From Crossiella cryophila (GTDB taxonomy: Bacteria > Actinomycetota > Actinomycetes > Mycobacteriales > Pseudonocardiaceae), in NCBI RefSeq assembly GCF_014204915.1, contig NZ_JACHMH010000001.1, forward strand, positions 5,481,501-5,545,500: a DNA stretch of 64,000 nt. Direction: 5' to 3'. Positions within the stretch are counted from its first letter, which is position 1; every line of letters begins with the position of its first letter. Shown one piece after another: positions 14,500 to 23,500 of the stretch. The notes under the pieces were generated by a model. The model saw only the letters and a list, made by a program, of their open reading frames with translations, did no database searches and had not been told where the DNA came from. Both the position numbers and the translations under genes were made by a program.

Positions 14500-17385
14500 T
14501 CAGCGGTGGGCCCGTTGCCAGAGTGCGGGCCAGCCGCCCTTGCCCAGCAACGCCGACGGGATGAGCAGCCCGTGCTCGGCGATCCGCTCGGCGAAGTCCC
14601 GCACCGGCGCGCCGAGTTCGGCCGCCGAGGGCAGGGCTCGCTGCCACGGGCCGTCCTCGTCGAACAACGTGCTCGCGGGAAAACCGGGCACGGTCACCTT
14701 CTTCGGCTCGCTCACCCGCACCAGTCCCTCCATTGTGGACGGAGAAGCGCAGGTGGCCGCGATGGCCAGTGCGCACACCAGTTCGGGTGCGGGCCGCCGG
14801 GCCACCGAGCGGGCCAGGATCTCGTCGTGGGCCAGTGCGCCGATGGCCGTCCTGATCGCCCGCGCCACCTCGTCCATGGCGTGCGCGGGGGTGATCGCGG
14901 CGCGGCGCACCAGGGCGCGCAGTGAACGTGGCAGGGGTCCGGGGCCGGTGAGGGTGGCGACCCGGTCGTACTCGCGTTGTGCCGGGTCGAGGCGGCCCAC
15001 CGCGGTGGTCAGCGGGCGGACCCGGGTGGCGTGCCAGAGGGCGGAGGCGCCGAGTCCGGTGGCCAGGGCGGTGCGGACCAGGTCGACGTGCTCGGCCGGG
15101 CGGAGGCGTTTCAGCGCGATCACCGCGGCTTCCGGCTCGAAGTCGGCCGGGTGTCCGGCCCGGCCGAGGCCGCGGGCGAGTACGACGTAGGTGCGGCGGG
15201 CCGCGGCGACCGCCGTGCTGGCCAGTTCCCGTTCCACCTCGGCGGCCAGGCCGCGGGTGAGGTCGGCGGGCAGGCGGGCGGCCGCGGTCCGGCGGGAGCC
15301 GCCGCGGGCCCGGGTCGGCGGGGCGGGTTCCAGGGGTTCGGGTTCGGGCGGGGCGGGCGCGGGGAGGGCGGCCACCCAGGTCTTGATGTGCGCCACCAGG
15401 TCCGCGTCGAGACTGTCGTTGAAGCGCGCACGCAGGTCGGAGACGTGCCAGCCGCCGGTCTGCCGCCGGATGTCCAGGTTGGCCAGGATGCGGTCCTGGA
15501 CCGGGTCGCGCAGGGCCATCAGCACGCACTGCCCGCTGCGGGCCAGGTCGGCGTACCAGGCGTCGCCAATGCAGTTGCCCATGTAGCCGGACCAGGCAGC
15601 GAGCTGCCGCGGCTCGCGGCCCAGCTCCACCACCAGGTCCGCGCCCGGGATGACCTGCTTGTCCACAGTGGACACTTCGGCCGGGATGGGGAAGGCGCCC
15701 ACGCTGGCCTCGGCGATCACCGCGGCCGCGCTGACCCCCTCGGCCAGTTCCGTCCAGCTCCGGCAGCGGGGCGGCGGTTTCGCGCCGAAGGCGACCAGCT
15801 GGGCCACCGCGGCGACGGCCAGCGGCACCGAGTCGGGCCGCGGCTGCTCCTGACCCGGTGGCGGCCCGGCGTAGGACAGCTCGGGCATCGACTCACCGGG
15901 CACCGCGGTGGCCGACTCGTGGCCGTCGAAGGGCGCCAGCGCGTCGGCGAGGTCGGCGTACCACAGCAGGTCGTGCGGTTCCTCCACGGTGACCGGATCC
16001 GCATCCGGGTTGGCGGCCAGCCGCTGCGCCAGGGGTTGCGTCAGCTCCTTGGCGTGCGAGTCCTCCAGCGGCGGCTGCTCCCAGCCGCCCGGCGCCCTGG
16101 TGTACCCCGCCGCAGCCCGCCACCTGCGCAGGTGGCCTGCCTGCCAGCGCTGCTGGCGGTTCCAGCAGTGGTGCAGGTACTGCCGCTCGAAGGTGGGGAG
16201 GTGCTGGGTCACCGCGTCGATGACGACCTCGCCGTAGTTGCGGGCCATGGCGATCCGGGTCCGCACCGCGGTCTCGGTCTTCGGGGTGATCGCCCGTCCC
16301 GGCTCCAGGAGCTGGAGCACCTGGTGCACATAGCACCCCGGCCGTGCCGGGTGGCTGTAGACGCCTTCCTGGCGGCGGGCGGCATTGGATCGCGTTTCCT
16401 CGTCGAGGAGGGAGTCGGCCGCGAGCAGTTCGCCGCGGTGCTTCTCGGCGGCGGCCGCCAGACCCTCGTCGAAGACGGTCCTGGCGAACCGCAGCAGCGC
16501 GGTGGACGCGATGGCGTCGTGCAGCAACCAGGTCAGTTCCCAGGTGGCCCACCAGCGGGGCGGCTGCCAGCGGGCCGCGGTGGCCAGCGTCATGCTGTTG
16601 CCGAGAGCGTAGGTCGCCTGCCGCAGGATCGCGGTGTTGAAGTAGTCCTGGTGGCGGGTGCGGAGTTTCTCGATCCGGTCGGCCTTGGTCTGGGTCGAGG
16701 CCAGGCCGGCCAGGCGCTGCCGCTTGACCAGTCGGGCGCAGACCTCTTCCCACAGGCTGAGGATCAGCGCGAGTCGCCGGGGCTGGGGATAGCCGCTCAG
16801 GGCGAGGGACAGGTGTCCGGCCAGGGTGGAGGCCGCGCCGCGCGGGAACGGGTCGATGCCGTCCGGGGCGCGTAGTTCGAGCAGGCGTTCGAGTTGTTCC
16901 GGGCCGAGCAGGTCCGAGGCCGCGGCGGCCAGGCCCAGTGCGGCCCAGCGTTCCTCGGTGACCGCGGCGTGTGCGGCCGCGCCGACCCGTTTGGTCGCCG
17001 ACGGTCCGAACAACGCGACCAGGCGGGCAGTCCGGTCGCCCAGGCGGTCCGCGCCGTCGGTGCCGAGCACCCGCAGTGCGGCCAGCACCGCGTCCCGACG
17101 GTCGCCGTGCGCCCCGGCCAGGCGCGCCGAGGTGAAGCCGCCGCCGAGGTCAACGCCTGCCGCGGCCGCCTCGGGTCCCTTGTCCAGCAACAGGATGAGC
17201 TGTCGGCACGCCTCCCGGACCGCCTCGGGTCCGGCCTCGGCCGGTCCGATGGCGACGGGTGCGCCGGGTGGGTGCGCGCCTGCGCGGTCCTCGGCCGGTC
17301 TGGGTGCGAGGCGGCCGCCGGAGGTGGGCAGCCAGCAGCGCAGCCCAGCTCCCGCGGCCAGGCCAAATGCGAGCTGTACGGACAT
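14500..17385 (-). CDS. Large PcfJ-like protein of unknown function
   Basis: This 961-aa protein has no signal peptide or clear membrane segment. Around residues 560-680 it shows the pattern of PcfJ-type proteins: LAAWSGYMGNCIGDAWYADL with a central Cys, followed by ILANLDIRRQTGGW and LRARFND. The N-terminal half is helical and rich in Arg and Trp. The region after a Pro/Glu-rich linker (about 680-710) is an Arg/Ala-rich helical domain. PcfJ is known from conjugative plasmids but its function is unresolved; chromosomal relatives are uncharacterised. It sits between an aromatic hydroxylase and a VOC protein on one strand, which is an odd context. No catalytic role is claimed. Confidence 0.7.
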   Translation of the reverse strand: MSVQLAFGLAAGAGLRCWLPTSGGRLAPRPAEDRAGAHPPGAPVAIGPAEAGPEAVREACRQLILLLDKGPEAAAAGVDLGGGFTSARLAGAHGDRRDAVLAALRVLGTDGADRLGDRTARLVALFGPSATKRVGAAAHAAVTEERWAALGLAAAASDLLGPEQLERLLELRAPDGIDPFPRGAASTLAGHLSLALSGYPQPRRLALILSLWEEVCARLVKRQRLAGLASTQTKADRIEKLRTRHQDYFNTAILRQATYALGNSMTLATAARWQPPRWWATWELTWLLHDAIASTALLRFARTVFDEGLAAAAEKHRGELLAADSLLDEETRSNAARRQEGVYSHPARPGCYVHQVLQLLEPGRAITPKTETAVRTRIAMARNYGEVVIDAVTQHLPTFERQYLHHCWNRQQRWQAGHLRRWRAAAGYTRAPGGWEQPPLEDSHAKELTQPLAQRLAANPDADPVTVEEPHDLLWYADLADALAPFDGHESATAVPGESMPELSYAGPPPGQEQPRPDSVPLAVAAVAQLVAFGAKPPPRCRSWTELAEGVSAAAVIAEASVGAFPIPAEVSTVDKQVIPGADLVVELGREPRQLAAWSGYMGNCIGDAWYADLARSGQCVLMALRDPVQDRILANLDIRRQTGGWHVSDLRARFNDSLDADLVAHIKTWVAALPAPAPPEPEPLEPAPPTRARGGSRRTAAARLPADLTRGLAAEVERELASTAVAAARRTYVVLARGLGRAGHPADFEPEAAVIALKRLRPAEHVDLVRTALATGLGASALWHATRVRPLTTAVGRLDPAQREYDRVATLTGPGPLPRSLRALVRRAAITPAHAMDEVARAIRTAIGALAHDEILARSVARRPAPELVCALAIAATCASPSTMEGLVRVSEPKKVTVPGFPASTLFDEDGPWQRALPSAAELGAPVRDFAERIAEHGLLIPSALLGKGGWPALWQRAHR
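15661..15673. repeat. Palindrome GTCCACAGTGGAC, copy 2
   Basis: A 13-bp palindrome inside the PcfJ-like gene, preceded by TT so that it contains TTGTCCACA, the actinobacterial DnaA-box consensus. On the coding strand it encodes STVD. Confidence 0.85.
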
Positions 17386-17428
17386 CGGCTCCCATTATTC
17401 GCACGCACGCCACCAATTTTGGGCGTTT

Positions 17429-19348
17429 TCAGGCAGCTTGGTCCTGGCGGTAGTCCTCGCAGGCCGCTATTCCGCCGTGCAGGGTGGCCAGGAAGCGGCG
17501 GCAGGCGTCGTAGTCGATGGTGTCCATCCGCCAGGCGATGTGGCCGTCCGGGCGGATCACGTAGAGCGCCTGCGAGTCCGGTTCGGTCAGGCCGTAGTGC
17601 TCGAAGACCTGGACGTTGTCGGCCTGCTCGACCCGGTCGTCCCGCCGTCCGGCCACCCGGCCGATCAGGTGGGTGGCCAGGCCGCCGCCGAAGTCGGCGA
17701 TGCTGCGCAGCTGGGCGGTGTGCGCGGCGATCTCGGGTTCGGTGAGGTGCACGCGGGAGAGGGCCACCACCCGCAGCCGGTAGTCGCGGAGCAGGTCGAA
17801 CAGCTGCCGTCCCTGGTTGATCCGGGCGTCCGGGGCGCGGGTGCCGGCGAGCGGGCCCTTGAGGGAGTACAGCAGCTCGTTGACGTTGTAGGCGCTGGGC
17901 GGGTAGGCCAGACCGAGCTGGGAGATCCTGGCGAAGGATTTGCGGTGCGGCAGTGGTGCGGCCGACATCCGGCCGAGCAGGAACGGGCCGACCGCATCGC
18001 GCAGCCGGGCCCGCCGGCCGCGTAATCCGGCGGCGAACTTGTAGAGCCGGTCGGAGAATTTGAGCACCTGCACGCCGACCGGGTGCCGTTCCCGGCTGTA
18101 GCTCTCCAGCAGGGCCGGGTCCGCGCCGGTGCGCAGTACGGCGGCCAGTTTCCAGGCCAGGTTGGCCGCGTCCTGCAGGCCGGTGTTGAGGCCCTGGCCG
18201 CCGGCGGGGGAGTGGATGTGCGCGGCGTCGCCGACCAGGAAACAGCGGCCCAGCCGGTAGTCCGCCACCTGGCGCAGGTGTGCCTGGTACCGGCTGGTCC
18301 ACACCGGATCGCTCAACGTGACCGGCACCCCCATGGCCGCGCGCAGTTCCTCCTGCAGGTGGGCCAGGGACAGCGGGCCGCGTGCACCGTCCTCAGTGGA
18401 CAGGTCGGTGGTCATCACCCTGGAGGTGGTGGCACCGTGCAGGGGCAGGAACAGACCGATCCGTTCGCGGTTCATGAAGACCCGGAAGTGCGCGTGGTCG
18501 AACGGCCATTCCACCCGGCAGTCGGCGAGCAGGTAGCGCTGGGCGTACCGGTCGCCGTCGAAGGCCAGGCCCAAACCCTTGCGTACCGCGCTGTGCGCGC
18601 CGTCCGCGCCGATGAGGTAGCGGCAGCTGATGGCCAGCTCTGGCTCGGGGTGGCCGTCCCGGATCAGGTGGGCGGTGACCTCGGCGCCGGTCTGGGTGAG
18701 GGAGTCCAGGCGGGTGCCGCGTTCGACGGTCAGGCCGTGCCGGGCCAGGTCGTGCAGCAGCAGTTCCTCCACCTCGGCCTGCGGGGCCATCAGGATGTGC
18801 TGGTACGGCGTGCCGGCCGCCTTCGAGCGGTCGAAGTCGAGACCGCCGACCTCGCGGCCCTTGATGTGGAAGCGGATGCCGGTGGTGACCACGCCGCGGC
18901 GGGACAGCTCCTCGGCCAGGCCGAGGCTGTGGAAGAGTTCGATGGTGCGGGCCTGCACGGCGAACGCCCGGGATTCGGTGGCCGGACCGGCGTTCGTATC
19001 GACGATGCGCACCTTGACGCCCTGCCGGAGCAGCAGTGCCGCGGTCATCAGCCCGCTCGGGCCCGCGCCGACCACGAGCACCTCGCAGTCCACTGTGGAC
19101 TGTGGTTGTCGCGGTCGCCGGGCGGATTCGGCGGCCCGCCGCCAGCGGTCCACCTCCGGCGCGGTGAGCACCGGGGCGGTCCGGGGAGGTTGCTTGGCCT
19201 TGCCGAGGCCGTCCAGGAACCGGCGTACCGCCCCGGTCCGGCCGGGGCGCGCGGTGACCACCGGCAGCGGGGTCCGGGTGAGCTTCGCCCAGAGGCGGCG
19301 GAGCAGCAGGGCGGTCAGGGTGACCAGCACGATGATCAGCAGTCCCAC
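17429..19348 (-). CDS. Membrane-anchored FAD aromatic hydroxylase (MhpA/PheA-like)
   Basis: This 639-aa class A flavoprotein monooxygenase has three standard motifs: VVGAGPSGL near residue 93 for FAD, IGADGAHSAVR near 248, and FLVGDAAHIHSPAGGQGLNTG near 370. A thioredoxin-like C-terminal domain ends with IRPDGHIAWR. Such enzymes add a hydroxyl group to phenols to form the catechol that the extradiol dioxygenase cleaves. Unusually, about 80 residues precede the FAD domain and begin with a hydrophobic segment (MGLLIIVLVTLTALLLRRLW) that should anchor the enzyme in the membrane with the catalytic part inside. It follows the ABM gene by four bases. It probably supplies the first step of the pathway; the substrate is unknown. 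Confidence 0.85.
   Translation of the reverse strand: MGLLIIVLVTLTALLLRRLWAKLTRTPLPVVTARPGRTGAVRRFLDGLGKAKQPPRTAPVLTAPEVDRWRRAAESARRPRQPQSTVDCEVLVVGAGPSGLMTAALLLRQGVKVRIVDTNAGPATESRAFAVQARTIELFHSLGLAEELSRRGVVTTGIRFHIKGREVGGLDFDRSKAAGTPYQHILMAPQAEVEELLLHDLARHGLTVERGTRLDSLTQTGAEVTAHLIRDGHPEPELAISCRYLIGADGAHSAVRKGLGLAFDGDRYAQRYLLADCRVEWPFDHAHFRVFMNRERIGLFLPLHGATTSRVMTTDLSTEDGARGPLSLAHLQEELRAAMGVPVTLSDPVWTSRYQAHLRQVADYRLGRCFLVGDAAHIHSPAGGQGLNTGLQDAANLAWKLAAVLRTGADPALLESYSRERHPVGVQVLKFSDRLYKFAAGLRGRRARLRDAVGPFLLGRMSAAPLPHRKSFARISQLGLAYPPSAYNVNELLYSLKGPLAGTRAPDARINQGRQLFDLLRDYRLRVVALSRVHLTEPEIAAHTAQLRSIADFGGGLATHLIGRVAGRRDDRVEQADNVQVFEHYGLTEPDSQALYVIRPDGHIAWRMDTIDYDACRRFLATLHGGIAACEDYRQDQAA
19088..19100. 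repeat. Palindrome GTCCACTGTGGAC, copy 3
   Basis: A 13-bp palindrome inside the FAD hydroxylase gene, just before the FAD-binding motif, where it encodes STVD. Flanked by further GTGG/CCAC bases. Confidence 0.85.
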
Positions 19349-19352
19349 GACG

Positions 19353-19721
19353 TCACTCCCTACCGACCGGTTGGGCGGGAAGCGTGCTGCACATGCGCAG
19401 GAACTGCTGCCGCAGCGGGCCCTCGACGTGCGGCTGGATCGCCTGGATGAACTCCTGGGTGTGCGGCTGGGCCAGGTGCTCGGCCAGGTCCTCCCGGCTG
19501 CGGAAGACCTCGTAGATGACGAACAGGTCCGGCTCCTGGCGGTCCCGGTGCACGTGGAACTCGATGGCTCCCGGCGCCGCGCGCAACGGCCCGGCCAGCC
19601 CGAGGATCAGCTCCTCCACCCGCTCCGCGCTCCCCGGCCGGGCCTTGGCGAAGCCGAGGTGGGCGTACGGCCCGGTCTCGTCGGCATCCGGTTCCGGCAG
19701 GGCGATCACCCGGTCGCTCAT
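19353..19721 (-). CDS. Antibiotic-biosynthesis-monooxygenase (ABM) fold protein
   Basis: This 122-aa dimeric ferredoxin-like protein carries the ABM pattern: an N-terminal strand with AHLGFAKARPGSAERVEEL, then GAIEFHVHRDRQEPDLFVIYEVFRSREDLAEH with the conserved F-x-x-YE-x-[FW]. The family includes cofactor-less monooxygenases acting on quinols and heme-degrading relatives. It is first in the minus-strand run with the FAD hydroxylase (4-bp gap). Upstream at 19782-19810 lies a copy of the IclR-type operator. It may process an unstable aromatic intermediate; this is inference. Confidence 0.85.
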   Translation of the reverse strand: MSDRVIALPEPDADETGPYAHLGFAKARPGSAERVEELILGLAGPLRAAPGAIEFHVHRDRQEPDLFVIYEVFRSREDLAEHLAQPHTQEFIQAIQPHVEGPLRQQFLRMCSTLPAQPVGRE

Positions 19722-19781
19722 GCGTTCCTCCCGTCCTGCGTGCTGACGGTCAGGCTGGCAGCGGCCGGGCGGGCCGGGCCA

Positions 19782-19810
19782 CCGCGAGTCCCAGTCACCG
19801 GGACTCGCGG
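19782..19810. promoter_or_regulatory. IclR-type operator, copy C, extended inverted repeat
   Basis: The core GAGTCCC-N7-GGGACTC at 19786-19806 is flanked by CCGC and GCGG, giving 11-bp perfect arms. It is 61 bases upstream of the ABM start and 11 bases beyond the stop of the neighbouring secreted-protein gene. It may be an operator for the ABM-hydroxylase operon, a terminator for the upstream operon, or both. Confidence 0.65.
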
Positions 19811-19820
19811 TGGCTGCGGC

Positions 19821-22800
19821 TCAGGGCTGGATCGCCGTCCAGGTGGCGGTGATCGGTTCGCCGGTCAGCCGGACGGAGTCGCCGGACCACTTGCCGTCGG
19901 CCCCGCGCTGCCCGGTGTACTTGCCGATCGCGCCGTCGATCCAGTGGATGACGAACTCCACCCGGTCCACGGTCCGGCGCCCGTCCCGGATTTCCCCGGC
20001 GACGCCGTTGTAGGTGCCGCTACCACCCAGCGCGCCGGTCCGGTCGCCGGTCATCTCCAGGGTGACCACGTAACCGTTGGACTGGGTCATGATCCACCGC
20101 CCGGTGAACACGCCGAGCTGGTACAGCCGCTGCCGGGCGGCCTCGGCCTTTGCGGTGTCGCCGGTGCGGGTGTGGATGGCCACGGCCTCCCACAGTGCGC
20201 CGATCAGTCCGTCCAGCAGGCCCCGGTCACCCGGTTTCTCCCGGAGCAGCTGGTCGTAGAGCGCGGTGGACTCGGTGACGAACTCGACCGCCTCACCGTG
20301 GCGGCCCAGCTCGCCGAGGTAGTTCGCCGCCGGGTTGGCCAGCCACTCCGCCATCTGTTGGCGGTGCGCCGGATCAGCTGTGGCCAGTGCGCGGATCAGT
20401 TCGATCGCCGCGGCGACCCGGACGTATCCGCCCTGCCGATCACCCTGGTCCCACAGCTGTTTGCCCACCTGCATCAGCTCCTGGGCGTAGGCCAGGTTCG
20501 GGCGGACGGTGTGCGTCTCGGTGACCGCGGCCCCGGTGAACACCGCGTCCCCGCTGTAGACCGCGGTGACCCGCCGCGCCCCCAGCTGCAAGCCCCGGAT
20601 GGTGAGCATCTTCGCCGACACCGTGCCGTCGGCCGCCACGGTCACCGGCTGTTCGGAGATCACCCGCGCGCCGTCCAGGAAGGCCACCTTGCCGGTGGGC
20701 ACCCGGTTGTCGGTGTCGTGGATGGTGGCGGTCAGCGCGATCTGCTCACCGGCCGCCGAGGTCCGGTCCGGCGTGGTGGCCAGGGAGACCCTGGACACCG
20801 GATAGCGGCCGCCGGTCAGGGTGAGGTCACCGCTGAGCGCGCCGGCGCCAGGGAAACCGCCCTGGCCGTTGATGATCAGCTCGAAGCCGGGTTCGTCCGT
20901 GCACATGGTGGCGTGCGCGGTCACCGGCCTGCCCTCGGTCACCCCGGTCAGGTCGATCCGGTCCGCTGGCGGCTGCTTGGTGTGCACCTTGATCCAGTAC
21001 TGGTTCGGCCCCTCGCAGCGGTCCCACTCCGAACGCGGGTTGCCCTGGATGGCCATGTACTCCACGAACGCCTCGAACCACTTCTTGCGGTCCGCGTCGC
21101 TGCTGCCCGGCTCGCAGGAGTGGGTCACCAGGTAGGCCATCTCCGGCAGGCCGGTGGCCAGTGCGATCTGCTTGCCGTAGGCGAAGAAACAGTCCCCGGT
21201 GTAGGACAGTCCGGGTTCCGGTGAGCAGGAGCGGTCGAACCGCAGCCCGATCTCCAGCGGCTGTCCGGGCTGGGACAGGGTGATCCGGCAGTCCAGGCTG
21301 TCCCGCACCACCCGGTCCGGCACGATCAGCTTCTCCCCGCAGGCGATGTTGCGCTCCACACAGGAGATGTGCTTGCCCCAGGAGGATTGCAGCCGCACGT
21401 TGTCGAAGTACTTCGGGTTGTCCGTGGTGTTGGCGGTGTCGGTGCGCAGCTGGCGCGGGATCAGCACGGTCGGCTGCATGGTGCCCTCGTCGTTGCCCGC
21501 GCCAACGCAGACGCCGCCGGGTCCCGGGTAGGGGCACGGTGTCCGGCGACCGCCGCCGGTGATGGTGAAGTCCTTTCCGCCGTAGGCCACCTCGTGCTGG
21601 TTGCGGCCGTTGAAGTACTGCAGGTAGTCCCGGTGCCGGGTGTCCAGCTGCAGATCGGCCATCCAGTTCGGCGGCCGGTAGCTCGCGGTCGCGGCCAGTG
21701 CCATCTCCCCGCTGAAGCTGCCGGCGCCCGCGGCGGGCCGGACCGGCTGCGGCAGCCCGCCCACCCACGCCTCGAACATGGAATCGGTGGTGCTGCCCTG
21801 GAACAGGTACGGCGACTGCTCGACCAGCTTGCGCCGGTACGGCGCCACCCGCTGGTTGTCCTGGGAGGTGGCCGCGTGCTTGAGCGCAAGGAAGTCCAGC
21901 ACCTTCTTGGCATCCTGGCGCATCGCCTGGTCCAGGGCGAAGTCGTACAGGTTGAGCAGCCCGATCATCTGGTAGCGCGCGTAGGGCCGGGCGTTGTACT
22001 CCTTGAAGTCCTCCCGCAGCCACTGCGCGGTCAAGTCCCGCAGGTACCCGCGAAGCCCGTTGCTCCCGTTGTCCGGGTTCGAGTCCCGGTTGTACTCCAC
22101 CATGTACTTCGGCCGGTGTGCCGGGATCTGGGTCGGCGGCAGCAGTTCGTTGTGCAGGAACCGGGTGCTGCGGATCATCAGGGTGTGGTTCTCGGTCTCC
22201 GGCACGTCGACCCCGGAGATGTTGCACACCACCTCGTCCACCGCGGCGCCGGCGCCCTGCAACCACAACCTGGCCGCGACCTCCTTCGCCAGCTCGGCCA
22301 TCTTGGCCGGGTGCGAGCCGGGATCCTCCAGTCCGAAGAGGACGGAGTGCGGCACCGTGCGCACCTGACCCCAGGCCCGCATGGCCAGGGACATGGTGAT
22401 GTCCCAGTCCTCGGTGTCGGATCCGTCGGTGCGGCAGAAGGTCACCGCGTCCGTGCCCGGTTTCCCGGCGTGCGCCGGAATCCGCATCAGGTCGCTGATC
22501 ACCCGCCGCCAGCCGGGGTGCGTGCTGAGCTGGTCGCGGGCGCCGGTCGGCGGCGGCCGCCAGCCAGGGGCCAGCCGGTCGAGGCAGCGCCGGTAGAGCC
22601 CGGTCGGATCGGCCATCAGCGGCGGGTCGGTGCCCAGCGCCCTGGCCATCTCGGCCCGCCCGGTCGGGTCCTCGATCAGTTTCAGCAGCGCGGCGCTGGA
22701 AGCCACGTGACTCGCCGAGCCCTCACCCCGGCCGGTGTTGTCCGGCTGCACGCAGGATTCCCACAGCAGTGCCGGAATCCGCCGGGCGTAGCCGTCCCGC

Positions 22801-23333
22801 ACCGAGTCGGTGAGGGTGTCCGGCTGCGCGATCCAGCTGAAGTCCATCCGCTGGTACTCGCCGGGGTAGTCAGCGATGGCCCAGCGTTTGGTGGTGTCCC
22901 CTTCGGACAGTTCCAGGCCGTCGCGATCGGTGCCGATCCGGGTGCCGTCGGAGAAGAACAGGCCGACCCGCAGGTTGAACTTCCAGGTGTCGTTCCCGTT
23001 GGGATCGATCACCATCGTGGTCATCCCGGCGTTGATCACATCCTTCGGGATCGGGTTGATCCGCATCGGGAACGGGCCGTTGTCACTGTTGTCGTCGAAG
23101 TGCCCGAAGGTGTCCTCGACCACGGCCGCCTCGGTGCCGTTCTGGTCGGTGACCACGATCTTGACCCGGGTGTCGTGGTCCTTGTCCTCGTCGTTGGTGC
23201 GGAAGAAGACCTCGGCGCGTTGCAGCGTCACCGCGGCCGGGTTCTGTTGCGGTGCCTTGGGTTTGGCCTGCGCGGGTGGGGCGAGCACGCTCGCCACCAG
23301 CACCGCGGTGAGCACGGATATCCATCTCCGCAT
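19821..23333 (-). CDS. Large secreted repeat protein, Ig-like and TPR-like regions
   Basis: This 1170-aa protein has a signal peptide [20 protein letters not shown] from the ATG at 23333; GAAAGGAC upstream supports this start over earlier in-frame codons. The N-terminal part is beta-rich and Asp/Asn-rich, with charged stretches resembling calcium-binding folds. The middle (residues about 150-850) is unfamiliar, with many cysteines. A bacterial Ig-like domain lies near 870-960 ([22 protein letters not shown]), then a tetratricopeptide-like helical region near 970-1080. The last 90 residues form a module ([11 protein letters not shown] ... [11 protein letters not shown] ... [13 protein letters not shown]) shared with the next gene upstream. 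It is last in a four-gene operon. No enzyme motif was recognised. Confidence 0.8.
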   Translation of the reverse strand: MRRWISVLTAVLVASVLAPPAQAKPKAPQQNPAAVTLQRAEVFFRTNDEDKDHDTRVKIVVTDQNGTEAAVVEDTFGHFDDNSDNGPFPMRINPIPKDVINAGMTTMVIDPNGNDTWKFNLRVGLFFSDGTRIGTDRDGLELSEGDTTKRWAIADYPGEYQRMDFSWIAQPDTLTDSVRDGYARRIPALLWESCVQPDNTGRGEGSASHVASSAALLKLIEDPTGRAEMARALGTDPPLMADPTGLYRRCLDRLAPGWRPPPTGARDQLSTHPGWRRVISDLMRIPAHAGKPGTDAVTFCRTDGSDTEDWDITMSLAMRAWGQVRTVPHSVLFGLEDPGSHPAKMAELAKEVAARLWLQGAGAAVDEVVCNISGVDVPETENHTLMIRSTRFLHNELLPPTQIPAHRPKYMVEYNRDSNPDNGSNGLRGYLRDLTAQWLREDFKEYNARPYARYQMIGLLNLYDFALDQAMRQDAKKVLDFLALKHAATSQDNQRVAPYRRKLVEQSPYLFQGSTTDSMFEAWVGGLPQPVRPAAGAGSFSGEMALAATASYRPPNWMADLQLDTRHRDYLQYFNGRNQHEVAYGGKDFTITGGGRRTPCPYPGPGGVCVGAGNDEGTMQPTVLIPRQLRTDTANTTDNPKYFDNVRLQSSWGKHISCVERNIACGEKLIVPDRVVRDSLDCRITLSQPGQPLEIGLRFDRSCSPEPGLSYTGDCFFAYGKQIALATGLPEMAYLVTHSCEPGSSDADRKKWFEAFVEYMAIQGNPRSEWDRCEGPNQYWIKVHTKQPPADRIDLTGVTEGRPVTAHATMCTDEPGFELIINGQGGFPGAGALSGDLTLTGGRYPVSRVSLATTPDRTSAAGEQIALTATIHDTDNRVPTGKVAFLDGARVISEQPVTVAADGTVSAKMLTIRGLQLGARRVTAVYSGDAVFTGAAVTETHTVRPNLAYAQELMQVGKQLWDQGDRQGGYVRVAAAIELIRALATADPAHRQQMAEWLANPAANYLGELGRHGEAVEFVTESTALYDQLLREKPGDRGLLDGLIGALWEAVAIHTRTGDTAKAEAARQRLYQLGVFTGRWIMTQSNGYVVTLEMTGDRTGALGGSGTYNGVAGEIRDGRRTVDRVEFVIHWIDGAIGKYTGQRGADGKWSGDSVRLTGEPITATWTAIQP

Positions 23334-23500
23334 GGGAGAAGTCCTTTCGTGGTAAGGGAGCGGGCTACGGAGTGGCGACGGTCGCCGTCCACCGCGCGGT
23401 GATCGGCTCACCGGTCAGCCGGACGGTCTCGCCGGTCCACCGGCCGTCCGCGCCGCGCTGCCCGGTGTACCTGCCGACCACGCCGTCGGCCCAGTGGATC
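19830..23500 (-). repeat. Duplicated 3' modules and leaders of two secreted-protein genes
   Basis: The last ~120 coding bases of the gene ending at 19821 and of the gene ending at 23365 are closely similar at DNA level (about 19845-19945 and 23390-23500). The bases around their starts are also nearly identical: 23318-23360 and 25144-25182 share CATCTCCGCATGGGA and CCTTTCGTGGTAAGG. The genes therefore arose by duplication including the ribosome-binding region, with replaced or diverged middles. Confidence 0.75.

Noticed and set aside
15659-15673. Replication origin suggested by the DnaA-box-like TTGTCCACA.
   Set aside because: Such sites are single and scattered inside genes, with no AT-rich region or dnaA/dnaN genes nearby.
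18083-21224. Plus-strand open frames across the hydroxylase and secreted-protein genes.
   Set aside because: They overlap well-supported minus-strand genes and lack protein-like composition.
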